A stretch of 64,000 nucleotides of DNA, from positions 13,704,501 through 13,768,500 of the forward strand of contig OX387200.1 in NCBI GenBank assembly GCA_947561715.1, written 5' to 3'. Below, in pieces: positions 38,301-49,901 of this stretch. Both the position numbers and the translations under genes were made by a program. Source of the stretch: Ascidia mentula. Taxonomy: Eukaryota; Chordata; Ascidiacea; Phlebobranchia; Ascidiidae. The notes under the pieces are model-generated. The model saw nothing but the letters and a program-made list of their open reading frames with translations, was not told where the DNA came from and searched no databases. Numbering within the stretch: position 1 is the first letter of the stretch; each line of letters starts with the position of its first letter.

Positions 38301-41180
38301 GCTGACCGCATTGTACTTGATTGCGATTTCATCCCTGTCAGCCCTGGATTGCGCAAGCAGATCTTCCACCCTGTTTAGCTCAGCCTGAAGCATGCGATTT
38401 TCTTCCTATAACGCAAGTGCGTTTAAACACGCATTATTTAAGAATCAAATTCGAATTCTCGAACAAAGGTAAATAATTCCTGTTTTCGAGTAGTCAGTAC
38501 ATTTTTACATATTCAGATATAATTTTGTGGGAAAGCTTTTGAATTACTCTTTAAAACATGTATTCAGTTAATACCAGTAAAAGCATGCTGAACGGTGAAT
38601 GTAAAATACAAAAAAAAAACACAAAGAAAGATAATAAAAAATTCAAAATACAAGTTTTGTCAGTCTTGTATGCACAAACAAGAAAGCGTATATATAACCT
38701 TGATTTAACAAAACACGCAGTTGAATTGGAATAATTTACAAACTTGGTTGATATTAAGTTTTACCTGGTATGATTTAGACATGTTTCCTTCCTGGCTGCT
38801 CTGACCGGTTCGATCCGGTTCACGAAGATTTTCAGTAATTATTTCTCTTACTCTCGCCCCAATAGACCTCGCCCCAGCACCGTCACTGCCCTGGCGAAGT
38901 ACAGTATCTTCGACGTTCTGCCAAAATAAATTAATTTGTTACATACCGACATGCGCCGCTGGTGGACGTCTGCAAACCTACTGCGTGACACTAAGTGGTG
39001 CTAGGAGGTGAAATAAAATGTAGCAAGAGCACCAAACAAAAACGACAACGGGCGGGTGATTGGCAGCATTTGTTAAGCGCCCGACCCATACACCAAGAAG
39101 AAAACCTGATCGGGATTCGTGGCCAGGATGTCCTGGGTTCAAATCCCAGTGGGGTCAAAATAAAATGACAACAAATCCTGGGCTTCAAAGAATCAAGCAA
39201 TAACACATTTTGGAACGCAATGTTTCAAAATTTTTAATACTGTGGGTAATCTTTGTTCGGGAAAACGTCTATTCAAAACAACAAATAAAAACAAAATTAT
39301 CAGCAAAAATTTATGGCAAAATGTCATTTCTGCAATTATTATTAATAAACACCCGGAAGGTTTTAGAAACGTGAATATTAACAGACGCATTTACTTCTTT
39401 GTATGGGGACAGTACATGTTCGTGGATGTGCTTTGTTTGTAGTGCAAAGCAACAAAGTCAACGCTTTACGTTTTACCGTGATAACTGAATCAACAAATAC
39501 TCAAGTCTTCCCGAAATGCACTCGGGAAACATTTTTGCACGTGGATCATGTTTTTGTCGGTTAATTATTAACTTTCCCACAACGTTTCCAAGATGCCGGT
39601 TAACCACGTGACCCACTAAATCAACTGATCACGTCTTGTCGCTTAAAGAAGCAGTGAAACACCAGCAAATAGACGGAAATTAATGGTTTGTCGGCAAGTC
39701 GCCTTTACTCTGGTCAACAAATGAAGTTTGCATTGCGGTCGTGTCTTTACACGTTGGAATCAATCCCACGGGATGTCAGTTTTTAGCCGTTAAAACGCAA
39801 ACAATGTCACCGTTGACCAAATAGCCGTTCAAATTTGATTTGTCGCCAGATACGCGCAAAACTTTCGTTACATCCATGTTCTACTAGACGCCAAACTTGT
39901 TTACCAAGTTATACAAATTGGCTAAGTTAATGCCCCGGAAACCAAAATGAAGACAACTTAACCCCTGATATAAAATCTTTCTGTATTTTTATTTTGTTGT
40001 CAAATGTTGGAATGATAATAAGATTTGCAAAGCATTAAATGTCGGGCCTATGCCATTCTTCGTTGCATTCCTAAACAACCCGAAAAACCTCTAAGTATCG
40101 ACCAAAGTTTATTCAGTCTGCTACTGAGCCACAAACGTATTAAATCGCCGCCGTATAAACGCTACATGCGAATCTAACTGTGTACAGTGGAGGAGGCGAA
40201 GTAACGCGAGTCGGGCAAGAACGTACTCGCTCCTTGTTTGCACAGTCGGGAGTAACGGGCGACGGCGATCAACGGTTGTTCCGATTTGAATTTTTCAAAC
40301 TAAAACAAATGCCGCCACCGAGCGAGAGCACCGCTGGCGACTTGTCGCTATTGTAGCGAGCACAAGTCTTCGGCAATTTCAAGCCACCTGTAATTAGGTT
40401 CAATACAGCCTATTTTTATATATTTGTGGGAAATGCTGACTTTCATTTTTGGTCTTTGGTGTATCGCTAACCGGTAGCGAATAAGTTAAACTTATCAGGT
40501 GGTTTGAGGCAAATGGGTGAAATTTAATACACATCTAAAACTGGATTCACCTCAACACCGACATTGTTCAGCTTGTTGCTTCACAAAACATTACACGCGT
40601 TGTCCACGGTTGGGGGCGGAACTAAACGGACTTCGCCGACAAACCTTTTTGTCGCAAAGCACGTGAACTACTGCAAACTGTTATGTTTCGGTACTTAAAC
40701 AAATCAACCCCGTGGTTTGCTGCCACACGCAAGTCAATCTGCTTTTTTTGCCTGGACCTACAAGAGGCGTCTACTTAGATTATTTCAAGTGCCATTGACC
40801 ATAATGTAATGCAGCGTGATTGTCTTTGTTGGGGAGATAAGACCGTCCTTACACACGCGGTAGCCAGGCACATGTGGGACAAGCATATTGTATGATTTAT
40901 CTTCATGACAACATTTAATGTTCCTCTGACAAAAAAATAATACCTACTATCAGCAAGCAATCATATCAATAATTGACACCGAACAAACCAAGGATTACCA
41001 ACTAAAACGAGACAAGGGATTGTTGGAAAGCTATCGTCGTATGTGTTATGTTACACCAGCAAAAACGTTTACCGGGCTGTTAGCCGGCAAAAGTCCACTT
41101 ACTTGAATAACTTGTTCTAGAGGAACTTCGTTTGATCGGTCAGTTGAGCTTCTTCCGTTCCTCTGGTATCTACGACTCAT
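23374..41180 (-). CDS. CROCC: Rootletin (ciliary rootlet coiled-coil protein), complete
   Basis: Structural protein of the striated ciliary rootlet and of centrosome cohesion. Forty-one phase-consistent exons run from ATG 41180 to TAA 23374 and give about 2068 residues (human 2017). Order: N-terminus ending EVPLEQVIQ (41103-41180); 38765-38917; 38295-38405 (RVEDLLAQSRADRDEIAIKY); 36290-36364; 35841-35957 (YKRKLQAYQEGQQRQAQLVQ); 34533-34616; 34243-34370; 33393-33558; 32892-33029 (YFGDEHSRLLALWRAVV); 32582-32716; 32313-32468; 31854-32068; the SP-repeat linker 30535-30688 (SPSPGRRSPRRGRSP); then almost continuous heptad-repeat coiled coil to 26124. A second Ser/Pro hinge spans 25723-26059. Last come the C-terminal coiled coil (DIDPEVVRAALRDFVQELKD; RTLEARERAHRQR) and the final exon 23374-23448 (VSTLKDQLSQEIRRRQPYS). 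The domain order and both hinges match vertebrate rootletin. Three alternative first exons and an upstream X-box are listed separately. Two donors are unusual but valid (GTCAGT at 26426; GTTAGT at 30266). Confidence 0.97.
28511..28527. repeat. (GTTA)n simple repeat in a rootletin intron
   Basis: Four tandem GTTA units lie between the exons ending at 28558 and starting at 28495. It sits in a very short intron, so its length could affect splicing spacing. No other role is visible. Confidence 0.6.
30751..31217 (-). CDS. CROCC: Candidate alternative first exon C of rootletin (155 codons)
   Basis: Lies inside the intron between shared exons 31854-32068 and 30535-30688. ATG 31217 has an in-frame TGA nine bases upstream and no acceptor between, so it can only be a first coding exon. 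It reads 155 codons and ends at AGAG|GTGATA, leaving AG, exactly the phase left by the normal upstream exon, so it joins to RSYSPLRSPSPG. The product would be about 1705 residues, lacking the N-terminal coiled coil and starting just before the SP-rich linker. The unique part is Ser/Pro rich with about five SP sites (SPNL, SPGL, SPLRR, SPVRY, SPPT) and a Cys cluster (CDYCKTQKCDKSLDQSKCKC). An ORF of this length with a matching phase is unlikely by chance. Transcription has not been shown. Confidence 0.6.
34690..34728 (-). CDS. CROCC: Candidate alternative first exon B of rootletin (13 codons)
   Basis: ATG 34728 in a strong Kozak context (TGCCATGGGC) starts MGDKKEVESLKAK and ends in phase 0 at AAG|GTGATT. 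It would splice to exon 34533-34616 (VLQYKKKCGELEEE). The regular upstream exon 35841-35957 ends in the same phase, and its junction (SK|VLQYKKKC) matches the vertebrate protein, so this piece is not an internal exon: read as one, it contains a stop. A GC-rich block at about 35005-35080 lies 300 bp upstream and could be its promoter. The product would be about 1903 residues. The exon is short, so the evidence is moderate. Confidence 0.45.
36491..36553 (-). CDS. CROCC: Candidate alternative first exon A of rootletin (21 codons)
   Basis: ATG 36553 opens an acidic peptide (MSSSTEEEESPPESVRVRVD plus Arg) that ends in phase 0 at CGT|GTAAGT, a consensus donor. It would splice over a 126 bp intron to exon 36290-36364 (LEQALKLEKGERDKG). 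The normal preceding exon 38295-38405 also ends in phase 0 after ...YNAVSER, so either first exon gives an open frame. The product would be about 1975 residues and would lack the conserved N-terminal segment ending KYNAVSER. The consensus donor makes this better supported than exon B, though still without transcript evidence. Confidence 0.55.
38985..39180 (+). repeat. tRNA-derived SINE, sense copy in rootletin intron 1
   Basis: Contains an intact tRNA T-arm (CTGGGTTCAAATCCCAG at 39133-39149, B-box GGTTCAAATCC) preceded by GATCGGGATTCGTGG and followed by GGGGTCAAAATAAAATG. It pairs motif for motif with the antisense copy near 1.1 kb. Limits are approximate; the 5' end may include the string at about 38985-39040. 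Confidence 0.75.
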
Positions 41181-43649
41181 GTATATCAATATCCACAATA
41201 ACCCGCGGCTGTTGTTTACAATCACAACCTCTTAACAAGTACGCTCTAGAATATAAGAGCAACTAGTTTACGCCTGATCTAGCTAATACAACTCGATATG
41301 CAATGATATTGATGTAACTAAACCAATTCGCTTGAGCAATTGAAATAACTTCTTGTCAACATCCTTTCTAAGTTTGCGGGTGCTCTTAGCTCTGAGACAC
41401 AGCTTGTACTTTGTCAAAAACTCCGGGAAGCCGGCAACCTGCAGCCTTGTCTAACAAACCGTTTGGTCTCACAGCATGAAAAAGGAGGCCGGTGCCTAGT
41501 TATTACAGATGTTCGCTCCACGCATTCGAATACTCAAAACGCCGAATGAGAGCGGAGATGAATGGGCGAGTAAACGTCGAGTAGCGAGCGAGCACGCCGG
41601 GCAAGAAACAAAAGCGCGCCGGGTGAGCGGGAGATTTTCACTTTTATTTACACGCCGCTACAAGAGTGACCCACGTCGCTATGATGTTTACGGGGTCATG
41701 CGTGTAGGAACTCATTTGGAATTTTAAGAGCGCCTCTCGTTTTCATTTACCAGCCACTGGAAAGTGTGCTTGTGGCTGTGAAAGCGGCGTTCTTCGGAAA
41801 CGCAATCACCAATCAGGAAAAGTGAAACATGTGAAATTAATGACAGTAATGAGGAACGTGCCCAAACTAGTGCGCTTTAGAGCAAACACAGCCGTAAAAT
41901 TTCGCAACTCAAAGATGCCTTAAACGATTTTGTTATGTTTACCAGCACATAAAGTTGCAGCTTTCTGACGCACTGGCATGAAACAACCGTTAAAAAATGA
42001 ATGGCGAGCCAAAAGAGCGGCATGTTCGAATTTGGTGATATCTTCTGATGCGAAGCGAATCGTAACCACTGCCATTGTTATCATTGAAGCCTTCCTATTG
42101 GTGGTCGAGACTAATCATACTATGATAATATCGCCGATAAATGGAATACGATGCCACCACGTTGTTTACTAATCCATTGTCGAGCAAAACTCTGTCCAAG
42201 AATAACGGGGCGTATTAAAAAAACTTATTTCCTTCAAGGTTTTGGGCGGATGAGGGGTGTTTGGTCCTGCTGAGTAAACAAACATCAACCATATCGTGCA
42301 GGTACATGCCCGGAACCGCGACGCCTATTTGGCAATGACAATCGTACTGACAGATAGAGACGTGCCATACAAAACCATGTTTTTCAAAGTCGAAATTAAC
42401 CACATTTATTACTTCTTACCCGTATGTGACATGGTTATTTACAGCCACGTAATAACAGTTAAAACTGGTTTCTAGTTCGTAGTATTTCTGCCTAACTTAT
42501 CTTTTCACTCCCTGCGGTTTAACGAACTTTTCTCTCGACCTCACAACCGCAACGCCGCTTTTTACTACCCCTGAAATTGAACAAAACTTCGTATCTCACT
42601 TGTACGCTGATTGTTCGCCGAAATGGTCAACAACTTGCCATTACTACGATGCTGAAGTTGAATGTTGCCATGGCAACACAGAATGCCAAGCCGCGAGCGA
42701 AGCGGGGAGCAATGAAAGGCAGCTTACCGCGAGATAACTGGCCTATTAAACAAACACGAGAACGCGTCCACAAGCGAGTAGGACCACATTCGATTCATCG
42801 CTCGTGGCCCGGCGTTTTATGAGCGTCGTTTTTCCAAAGTGGGCCGAACGCCGATCTGACTTTAATCATAAATTGAAAACACAATGAGGCCCGGCGGAGA
42901 GATCATTGAATTAACGCGACTCGGACAGAACGCTGGGTTTTGTATGAAATCCGCTTGAATATGTCGAATATGTGGTGGCATGAAATGTCGCTAGCGTCCG
43001 TAAACAATTATGGATCGTTAATTGGAAAATTAAACGTGGTGTGTCCAAATAGAGAACTGGCGACTTGACTTCGAAGGTTGTGACCTACACCACTGTAGAT
43101 CCAATAACAAGCTTGTTCCATAAAACAAAAGTCGTTCATTTTTTTACCGACAATGATTGAATTATCGTATTCATTCAAAGTGCAGCAGCATATTTTAAAA
43201 TACCACAATATTACAAAAGCAATACAACTGTTACTGCAATGGAAACATTAAAATGCTGGACATGCGGATTAGTACGGCAATGCGATGCGACATACATGCT
43301 GACATAATTTGTGACATACACACACAACATTTTAAATGAGCACGGCATGTAAGAGTATTATAAACGCTAGGGGTATTACATTGTTACTTCGCTTAAATCC
43401 ATTTTAGATAACACCGCAGTTTTTGAACCAAGAATTGAAAAATAATCCGGCAAATGGCGGTTTGACACAATTTTGACAAAAACTTAATTACTAGGCCATA
43501 AACGATACGGACTTTCCAGGAATAAACCAGGGGTTCTCAAAGTAAGCGCCGCGACCCACAATGTAACTTTGGTGTCGCGATGTTTGTTGTCAAATTGTTG
43601 TTAGTTGCCAGAGATTTTAGATACCCAAATAAAGTCAACAAGGGTTGCT
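41181..43649. other. Spacer upstream of rootletin, including its likely promoter region
   Basis: No coding exon is recognised. A GC-richer block at about 42480-42850 contains the perfect X-box and looks promoter-like. Another block lies at 41490-41720. The last few hundred bases (43.2-43.6 kb) are AT-rich and probably 3' UTR of the TMEM47-like gene. Confidence 0.5.
42664..42677. promoter_or_regulatory. Perfect palindromic X-box (RFX-factor binding site)
   Basis: GTTGCCATGGCAAC is a 14-base perfect inverted repeat equal to the RFX X-box consensus. It lies 1484 bases upstream of the rootletin ATG, in a GC-richer block, with no other gene start between. Ciliary genes, rootletin among them, are typical RFX targets, so the location fits its role. 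Confidence 0.65.
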
Positions 43650-44494
43650 TTAGATCTGCATGGTATGTTTGGTATAATAGATCTCCTTTTTTTCTTGTGA
43701 AATGAGGAAAAGAACAGCGGCTGTCAAGATGAAGCAAAATGCTGCCCACGCTATTCCATATCCCCACCCGAACCAGAAGAACGCGAAGAAGGGAAGGATT
43801 TGCAGAAACATGATTGGAAATAGAATAACAGCAACCAAAACTCCGACAGCTGTAGCAACAAGAGAAGTGAAAAATATTGTAATCGAGTCACATCTTCAAT
43901 TTTGTAAACAGAACAGGAATATTAGATTAAATAATGCCAAAAATAATAATTTCTTTATTTTTTGGAGAACAATTTCATAAAATGAATGTTTACAAAGGGG
44001 TTAAAAGTTAGAGAAAGGAAGCTACAATTGAAAATACCTGCTACGATGAGAATAATTGCCGCGATTTTGTATAAGATCCTCCACTCCCGCTTGCAATAAG
44101 CGACACAACCCAAGATAAAAGCGATCACCGTTGCAATAAAAGGAATAACAATCAGAGCTTGCACCACAGACACGTATGCTGAAGAACATTAGTAATTTAG
44201 TTATTGTAGTAGTTTGCAATTAAGCAATAACCCACCTCCTCGTAATACAGCGTCGCTGCAAGTCCAATCAACTTCGGCACCACCTGTCACACCAGCGGCA
44301 TCGGGTGGTGGAAGTTTTTCGCACTGTGTCCATAAGCTCATGTAAAACTGGAAGTCCTTCGACTCATCGCTGATCACCCAATCGTTTAGCGCCATCGAAA
44401 GTATAAATGCTATTATTCCGCACAGCAAATTTGCTAGCCCAATCAGTTTCAGTGGCCGCAGCCATGATATTTCTATCACGACTTCTTTCGCCAT
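43650..44494 (-). CDS. TMEM47: TMEM47/PERP-like tetraspan membrane protein (claudin/PMP22 superfamily)
   Basis: Three phase-consistent exons (44236-44494, 44038-44178, 43650-43849) encode 199 residues; human TMEM47 has 181. Four hydrophobic segments are visible: LIGLANLLCGIIAFILSMA near the N-terminus, VVQALIVIPFIATVIAFILG, IAAIILIVAGAVGVLVAVIL and IAWAAFCFILTAAVLFLI. The first extracellular loop has the superfamily pattern W...LW..C (NDWVIS, YMSLWTQC) with a further Cys (DWTCSDA). Family-specific marks are RPLKLIGL before helix 1, LFPIMF in the third helix region, WGYGIAWAA before helix 4 and a Tyr-rich C-terminus (EIYYTKH). TMEM47/PERP proteins sit at cell junctions; this role is by homology. 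The loop carries an extra Pro/Gly-rich insert (LPPPDAAGVTGG). An acceptor lies 15 bp before the ATG. Confidence 0.85.
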
Positions 44495-46844
44495 TTTTTG
44501 GATACAAACCTACAGTGACACAAAAAAGTGATCATTGAAATATTAAGTTTTCTTTTCGGTCTAAAACCCAACATTTTTTTTATTTATGTGAACGCCAATA
44601 ACATGATACTGTATATATAACGAAGCTTGAGGTAAATAGCGAATATAAACAGCACACAGTCCCTTGAAACATGTTATTGGAACAACCTTTGTCACAAACC
44701 TACATGGCCAAATATTGGACTTATTTCATGTTTTTGTGTCCTGCATCCTATTCTGACAACAATAAAATTTTCATTTCAAGCTTTCCCCCCGTTCGATTAA
44801 GCACATCTTTCTTATAACAAATCCAACAATTGTCTAGTTCTCTAAACAGTTACCTCTCTTACAAGCAATATTCGGTAAGCCTACATTAAAATGAACAACG
44901 GAAAGAAGTAGGGTACAAACTTTCCAACTGGCAACTCCCAACTGAGTTAATGAGTCGTCCTGCGTTCTACAGTCTGTAAATTACATTAGCACGTCATACT
45001 TATTTATAGGCGACAGTTGTTCTTCGCTGAAGATAGAGTTCATGATATTTTGTTTATATTTTATGTCTGCGCTTCTGCTTATACGTGTTACGTGTATAAG
45101 CAACATAAAAAGTAGTCAACGTTTCAAAACATAAACACAACATGATGTAAAAACTTATATTTATAATAGCACTGTACTTATTAGTTCCAGTTCAACTGCC
45201 AAACTTTACGCTTTGACAAAAATGTCAGCAGGCCTACATTTTCAGGGTTAACTTACACACATTAACGTCTGACAATCTCACCTTTAAACCTGGCGAAATA
45301 AAAGACAAACCGTTTCCTGTGCATCTAGTATTAAATACATTAACTCACAAACAAACGTCCAATAATGTTATCAGACATGCACCTTCCCAGTAGGCTGAAC
45401 AGCGAACTCGATGCGGTTGACTTGCTTGGCGGCTAGAAATCCTCTGACGCCCGAAGCATTGTGACATTACCAAAACACATTCTGCACACTCAGTCAAGCG
45501 CAACAACAAGAAAGTACTTGATAATCGTATTTGCCTTGATAAATTATCCTCACTCAATACTTTTGATAACAGCAACTCACGAACACTGCACGTTGGTTTG
45601 CTTGCTTTGCAATGTTTGGCTTGCTTTTTACGGTTTGGCTTACAATAGGGTGCCCCAAGTAAATATACCTCTATAGGCTCTATCGCTTCCTACGTCAACA
45701 TGCTCTGTAATACATGCTTCTGTTTGTTGGGAAATTTTAATAGTCATGTTAACAATGGGCTTCGGAATGCAAAGTGATTGTACCAGTTGATCTAATTCTG
45801 GTTAATAACTGTTTAACCGATAGGTAGTTTAGTGACATGTTGTCAACGAAAATGTTTCTATTTTACAAAGCTAACGATTGGTTTTCATCCAGGATCCACA
45901 GAGCGTTCTTGGAAATTCGTGTTGTGTAATTGATTATTATCTCTATTTTCTTATTTTGTTTTGCAGTAGGCCTGAAAACATGCGTAATTGTAGCAGCACA
46001 TTATAGACTTGCTATATGGCAAAGAGACGCATTCTGAAATGAGTGCAACTACAGAAAAACTTAAAGGAGTCCACGTTTTCCCTTACGTCATTAAGAGGTC
46101 CACCAGGACAAAAAAACTGAGGATCACTGCCCTGGCAAAAAATATCTTAACAATTGAACACAAACAATTACATTCGCTTTTGTTTCACGAAAGTGTCGCT
46201 GTTGACCCACGGACCAGCGTTCATGGACGGACTTCAGATTGTGTGAACCCTGTAACTTTAAATCAAGCAATTATAATCACAACAAATACCTTCATTTACA
46301 AGACTTACTCTTGGGCATATTGATGAACCAAATAGATCACAACACGAGTCGGCGGTTTGTGTATCTTATTCTAAAGCGCACTCACAAACAAGACTTCAGG
46401 TAAATAATTTTCATGTCAACAATGACACAAATTGAAATAAAAAAGGGATAGTGTAGCTAATACCGTAGCACGACAGATAATATATTCGTAAATGCATGGC
46501 TACGCAAAAAATGTATCGTTGCCTGAATGAAAAACATCTTTTTAATCATTGTGAGGTGATTCCAAGAATAACCAATTTTGTCCAGAACAAATAGTGAAAG
46601 GACTTCACATTGTTTCAATACATCACAAGTAACCCAACACCTCATGTTAATTGCTACACAGAGACTAGAAGGTTTTTTATAGGTTTATAAAAAAACAGGA
46701 TGTCACTCGATGGAAATGCGGATTGTTCAAATTCAAACAACAAAAACAGCGGCTTAGCTTGAAAAAATGATGGCTATCAAACAAGCGCAGTGGCACATAA
46801 TGTTCTGTCAAAACTTGATAACAACTCAGGGCATTAAGTTGAAT
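44495..46844. other. Spacer between TMEM47-like and BCKDHA genes
   Basis: AT-rich and without recognisable exons. The BCKDHA 3' UTR should occupy its right end; a variant poly(A) hexamer ATTAAA (minus strand) occurs at about 46541-46546. The TMEM47-like promoter should be in the left part, but no clear motif was seen. Confidence 0.5.
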
Positions 46845-49800
46845 TCAAATTGGCTCGTGTTTGCTTAGAGGGTATTTGTCCTTGTGCGCCATCACGTGGT
46901 CAACCATCTCCTTCTGTTGTTGTTTGAGGTGTTCCGGCAGTTGGTCGTAAACATCGGTGAAGAGTAAAGTCGGGGACGGTTTGTTTCTCTTCTCCGCCAG
47001 TTTGAAAGCAGCCATGATCTGTGTATTGTATTTTTAATTCTCTCTTAAACAGCAATCCACCCGCAATTACACTTAAAAATAAACTGTTTCGATATGTGCA
47101 GAACCATCCAAGACAAACAAATACATTAAAAGTATGCCAAGAGATATTTATATAAATAATCTGTAAGCGTTTTTAATTACATTTCATTGCTGTTGCCAAT
47201 AATGTATATATACAATGCAGTTAATAAAAAAAAATTACTGTGTTTCATAACAAGCATTTACCCTTTTCCTCGCATCCTTCCTGAATATTTTGTCTTCTTT
47301 CTCTGACCAACAACTTCGTTCGGTAACCATGTAACGAAAGAATCTGGCAATCGGGTCATCGGTGCGTGACCAGTAATCAACTTCATCAACAGAGCGGTAT
47401 GCAGAACTGTCGTCACTCGTACTGTGATGTCCAATTCTAAAACGCGAATATGTTCTGGCTCAGCAAATTCTAATGTTGAGCCTTACGTAATATGCTAAAA
47501 ATCCTAAGAACAAACAGAGTTCCCATGTTATGAACACAGGCCTGATGAATGAATACAATATATGTCCAACGTCACATTCTGTACGACTTCATGGCAGCGA
47601 TCTAGTTGTGCAACCTATGATGTAACTTTCAAAAAAATGCCAGAGTTATGAAATTGCTGACCAAGTTTATGTAACAGTTGTTCGCTACACTGATGATGAA
47701 CGCAGTACGTTATTTCTTAATACAATGTAGAACTTGCAAACTTCTGTGTGAAATGTTTGGATTAAGGTTCGACATCCCTTCGCCGGGTGCAATTTTGCAA
47801 ATGATGTCAAAATATTAATGACTTCACTATATGCGCACACCAAAATATGTTGACTGTTTCTGTTTTTTTTTTGTCACCACTGCGTTACGACCGCCTCATT
47901 ATATGAACTGTCATTTTAAACAAGTCCTTTTTAACGTTTTTCCGTTCGACGCAAGAAAATTCAGAACGTATGGCATATCATTGGAGTATGACATCGTAAA
48001 CCAATTCGCGTGCCAGGGGTTGCCGACCCGTGGTTAAAAAATTAAGGATCCAAACTACGTAAGTTTATACTAGATTTAAAAAAAAAACATTTCGCTGAAA
48101 GTGCAAACCTGTAAGTCATTGCTTCAATGAGAACTGGTCGATTTTCGGCGACCGCGATTTCGCGAGCTTTCATGGTAGCGTTGTAAACAGCTAATGTGTC
48201 GTTCCCATCAACTCTTATGGTAAGCATACCATAACCAGACCCACGAGCCGCAATGCCGTCACCCTTGTACTGGTCTCCTACTGGTGTCGATATGGCATAA
48301 CCATTATTGCGACTGCATCAAATTAATACATGTTAAGGAGGGGTTAGTTAAACCAATACAAAGTCCACACAGGATATGCATTTTGCCAATGGAAGTAAAG
48401 TAAAAGGCGGAGAATGATAGAAAGTGTTTATCCTCCTACTACATCATGTTACTAAATAGCCAACACTGTTGGTCAATGAAGGCTTTTGCTCTTTGCAAGT
48501 AAACAATATACAAACACCATGATTGGGTCACGAGAATGATTTCAAGTCTTTTGGAATTATTCACATAAAACAGATACACTTTTTCCAGGTTAATAATAGA
48601 AAAACACTTAGATACTGACAATAAATATACTTTGCCCATACCGTAGGTGTACAAACAGGATTCTATAAACCGTTTTGTGGCACAAAGTGGTAAGAAAAAT
48701 ATTAGAAAACTTACCAAAAAAACAAACAGGGTGCACTTAGAGTTGCTGCAAAGTTGAAGGCGGCATGCGCATCACCCTCTGATGCTGCACCTTCCCCAAA
48801 ATAGCAGATTACACATAAGCCAGGATGTGTGCGCTTTAATGCATATGCTGCACCAGATGCCTATGAACATGCAACAAATTCTTACACATTTTGTTTCTTT
48901 TTCTTGTACATATCTGTTACTTCAAAAAAAAAACGTTTTTAAAAAGTAAAAAAAAAGAATTTACCTGGGGCATTTGTGTGGCTAGCGGCGAACTAATTGT
49001 AACAAAGTTAAGTTTTCGAGATCCATAATGTACTGGCATCTGTTTTCCAGCAGCTGGGTCATTTACGTTTGCATAACACTGATCCATAAATTCTTCCAGT
49101 TCAAAGCCCCTCCACATCAAAACACCTGTTTCATACACAACCGTTTCGTTTATTTTTTTAGAGAAAGGAACCTCTCACTAATTTTTTACTAAAATCTTGC
49201 AATACCATAATAGTTCATTGAGTGTTTTTTTTACGTATGCATGTATGCAACACACATACATTTAATTAATGTAATCATGTAATTACAAAAAATAAACCTG
49301 CTTCTCTGTATTGCCCAAAAACTAGATCTCTGTCATCCAAGGCAGCTGCACTTCCAATGTGGCATCCTTCTTCGCCGTAGTTGGTCATGTAGAAAGAAAC
49401 TCTGCCTTGTCTCTGAGCATCATACATAACCTGATCCATGATGTTTAACGTCTTCATAGCTTGGTACATCCGAACTAGCGTGTCATCACTGAGCTAAAAT
49501 TACCACATATGACAACAAGGAAGAAAATTTGATCACAGTGACCATAACTGCACAAATTGTGACAACATCTCAATATATACCTGGGGATCTTGGGATGTAT
49601 CTATAATTTTTCCAGCATTATCATAAACACGATAAATAGGTATTGTATCTTCAATCTTTGGTTCAAGAAATTCCAGTTTTGTCACAAAATTGCGGTTTGG
49701 TTCAAATGGTTCACCATCAGCATCAACTGAAGCACCGCTGCTCAGCTACAAAGGCAATAGACTAAACCTTTTCATGTTTAAAAAAATAAAACTTACCATG

Positions 49801-49901
49801 CGAATGTGGTTGACTGCTTTACATGTTACTTGGACTTTGGAATTGACAAGTCTGTGAGAAGTTTGTCTAATACCAAACCTTAAAATTTTATTCAGATACA
49901 T
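46845..49901 (-). CDS. BCKDHA: Branched-chain 2-oxoacid dehydrogenase E1 subunit alpha, complete
   Basis: Thiamine-diphosphate-dependent E1-alpha of the mitochondrial branched-chain keto-acid dehydrogenase complex, which decarboxylates the oxoacids of Leu, Ile and Val. Eight phase-consistent exons: 49797-49901, 49581-49745, 49298-49493, 48965-49125, 48715-48860, 48109-48312, 47262-47436 and 46845-47018, giving 441 residues (human 445). The N-terminus ([20 protein letters not shown]) is basic and hydroxylated, as in a mitochondrial presequence. Visible motifs: [14 protein letters not shown], ThDP/Mg motif [20 protein letters not shown] followed by [11 protein letters not shown], and the regulatory loop [20 protein letters not shown] with both phosphorylatable serines kept, so control by BCKD kinase is expected. 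The C-terminus ([11 protein letters not shown]) matches the family. No defect is seen. A 3' splice site lies 11 bp before the ATG. Confidence 0.97.

Noticed and set aside
47766..47795. B-box-like string GGTTCGACATCC
   Set aside because: No A-box at the proper distance and no seven-base T-loop; chance match in spacer DNA.
48711..48722. Suspected frameshift in BCKDHA at a run of A/T near the exon 5 donor
   Set aside because: On recounting, the run has seven bases. The exon then ends TTT TG|GTAAG and joins in frame to give LFFCRNNGYA, so the gene is intact.
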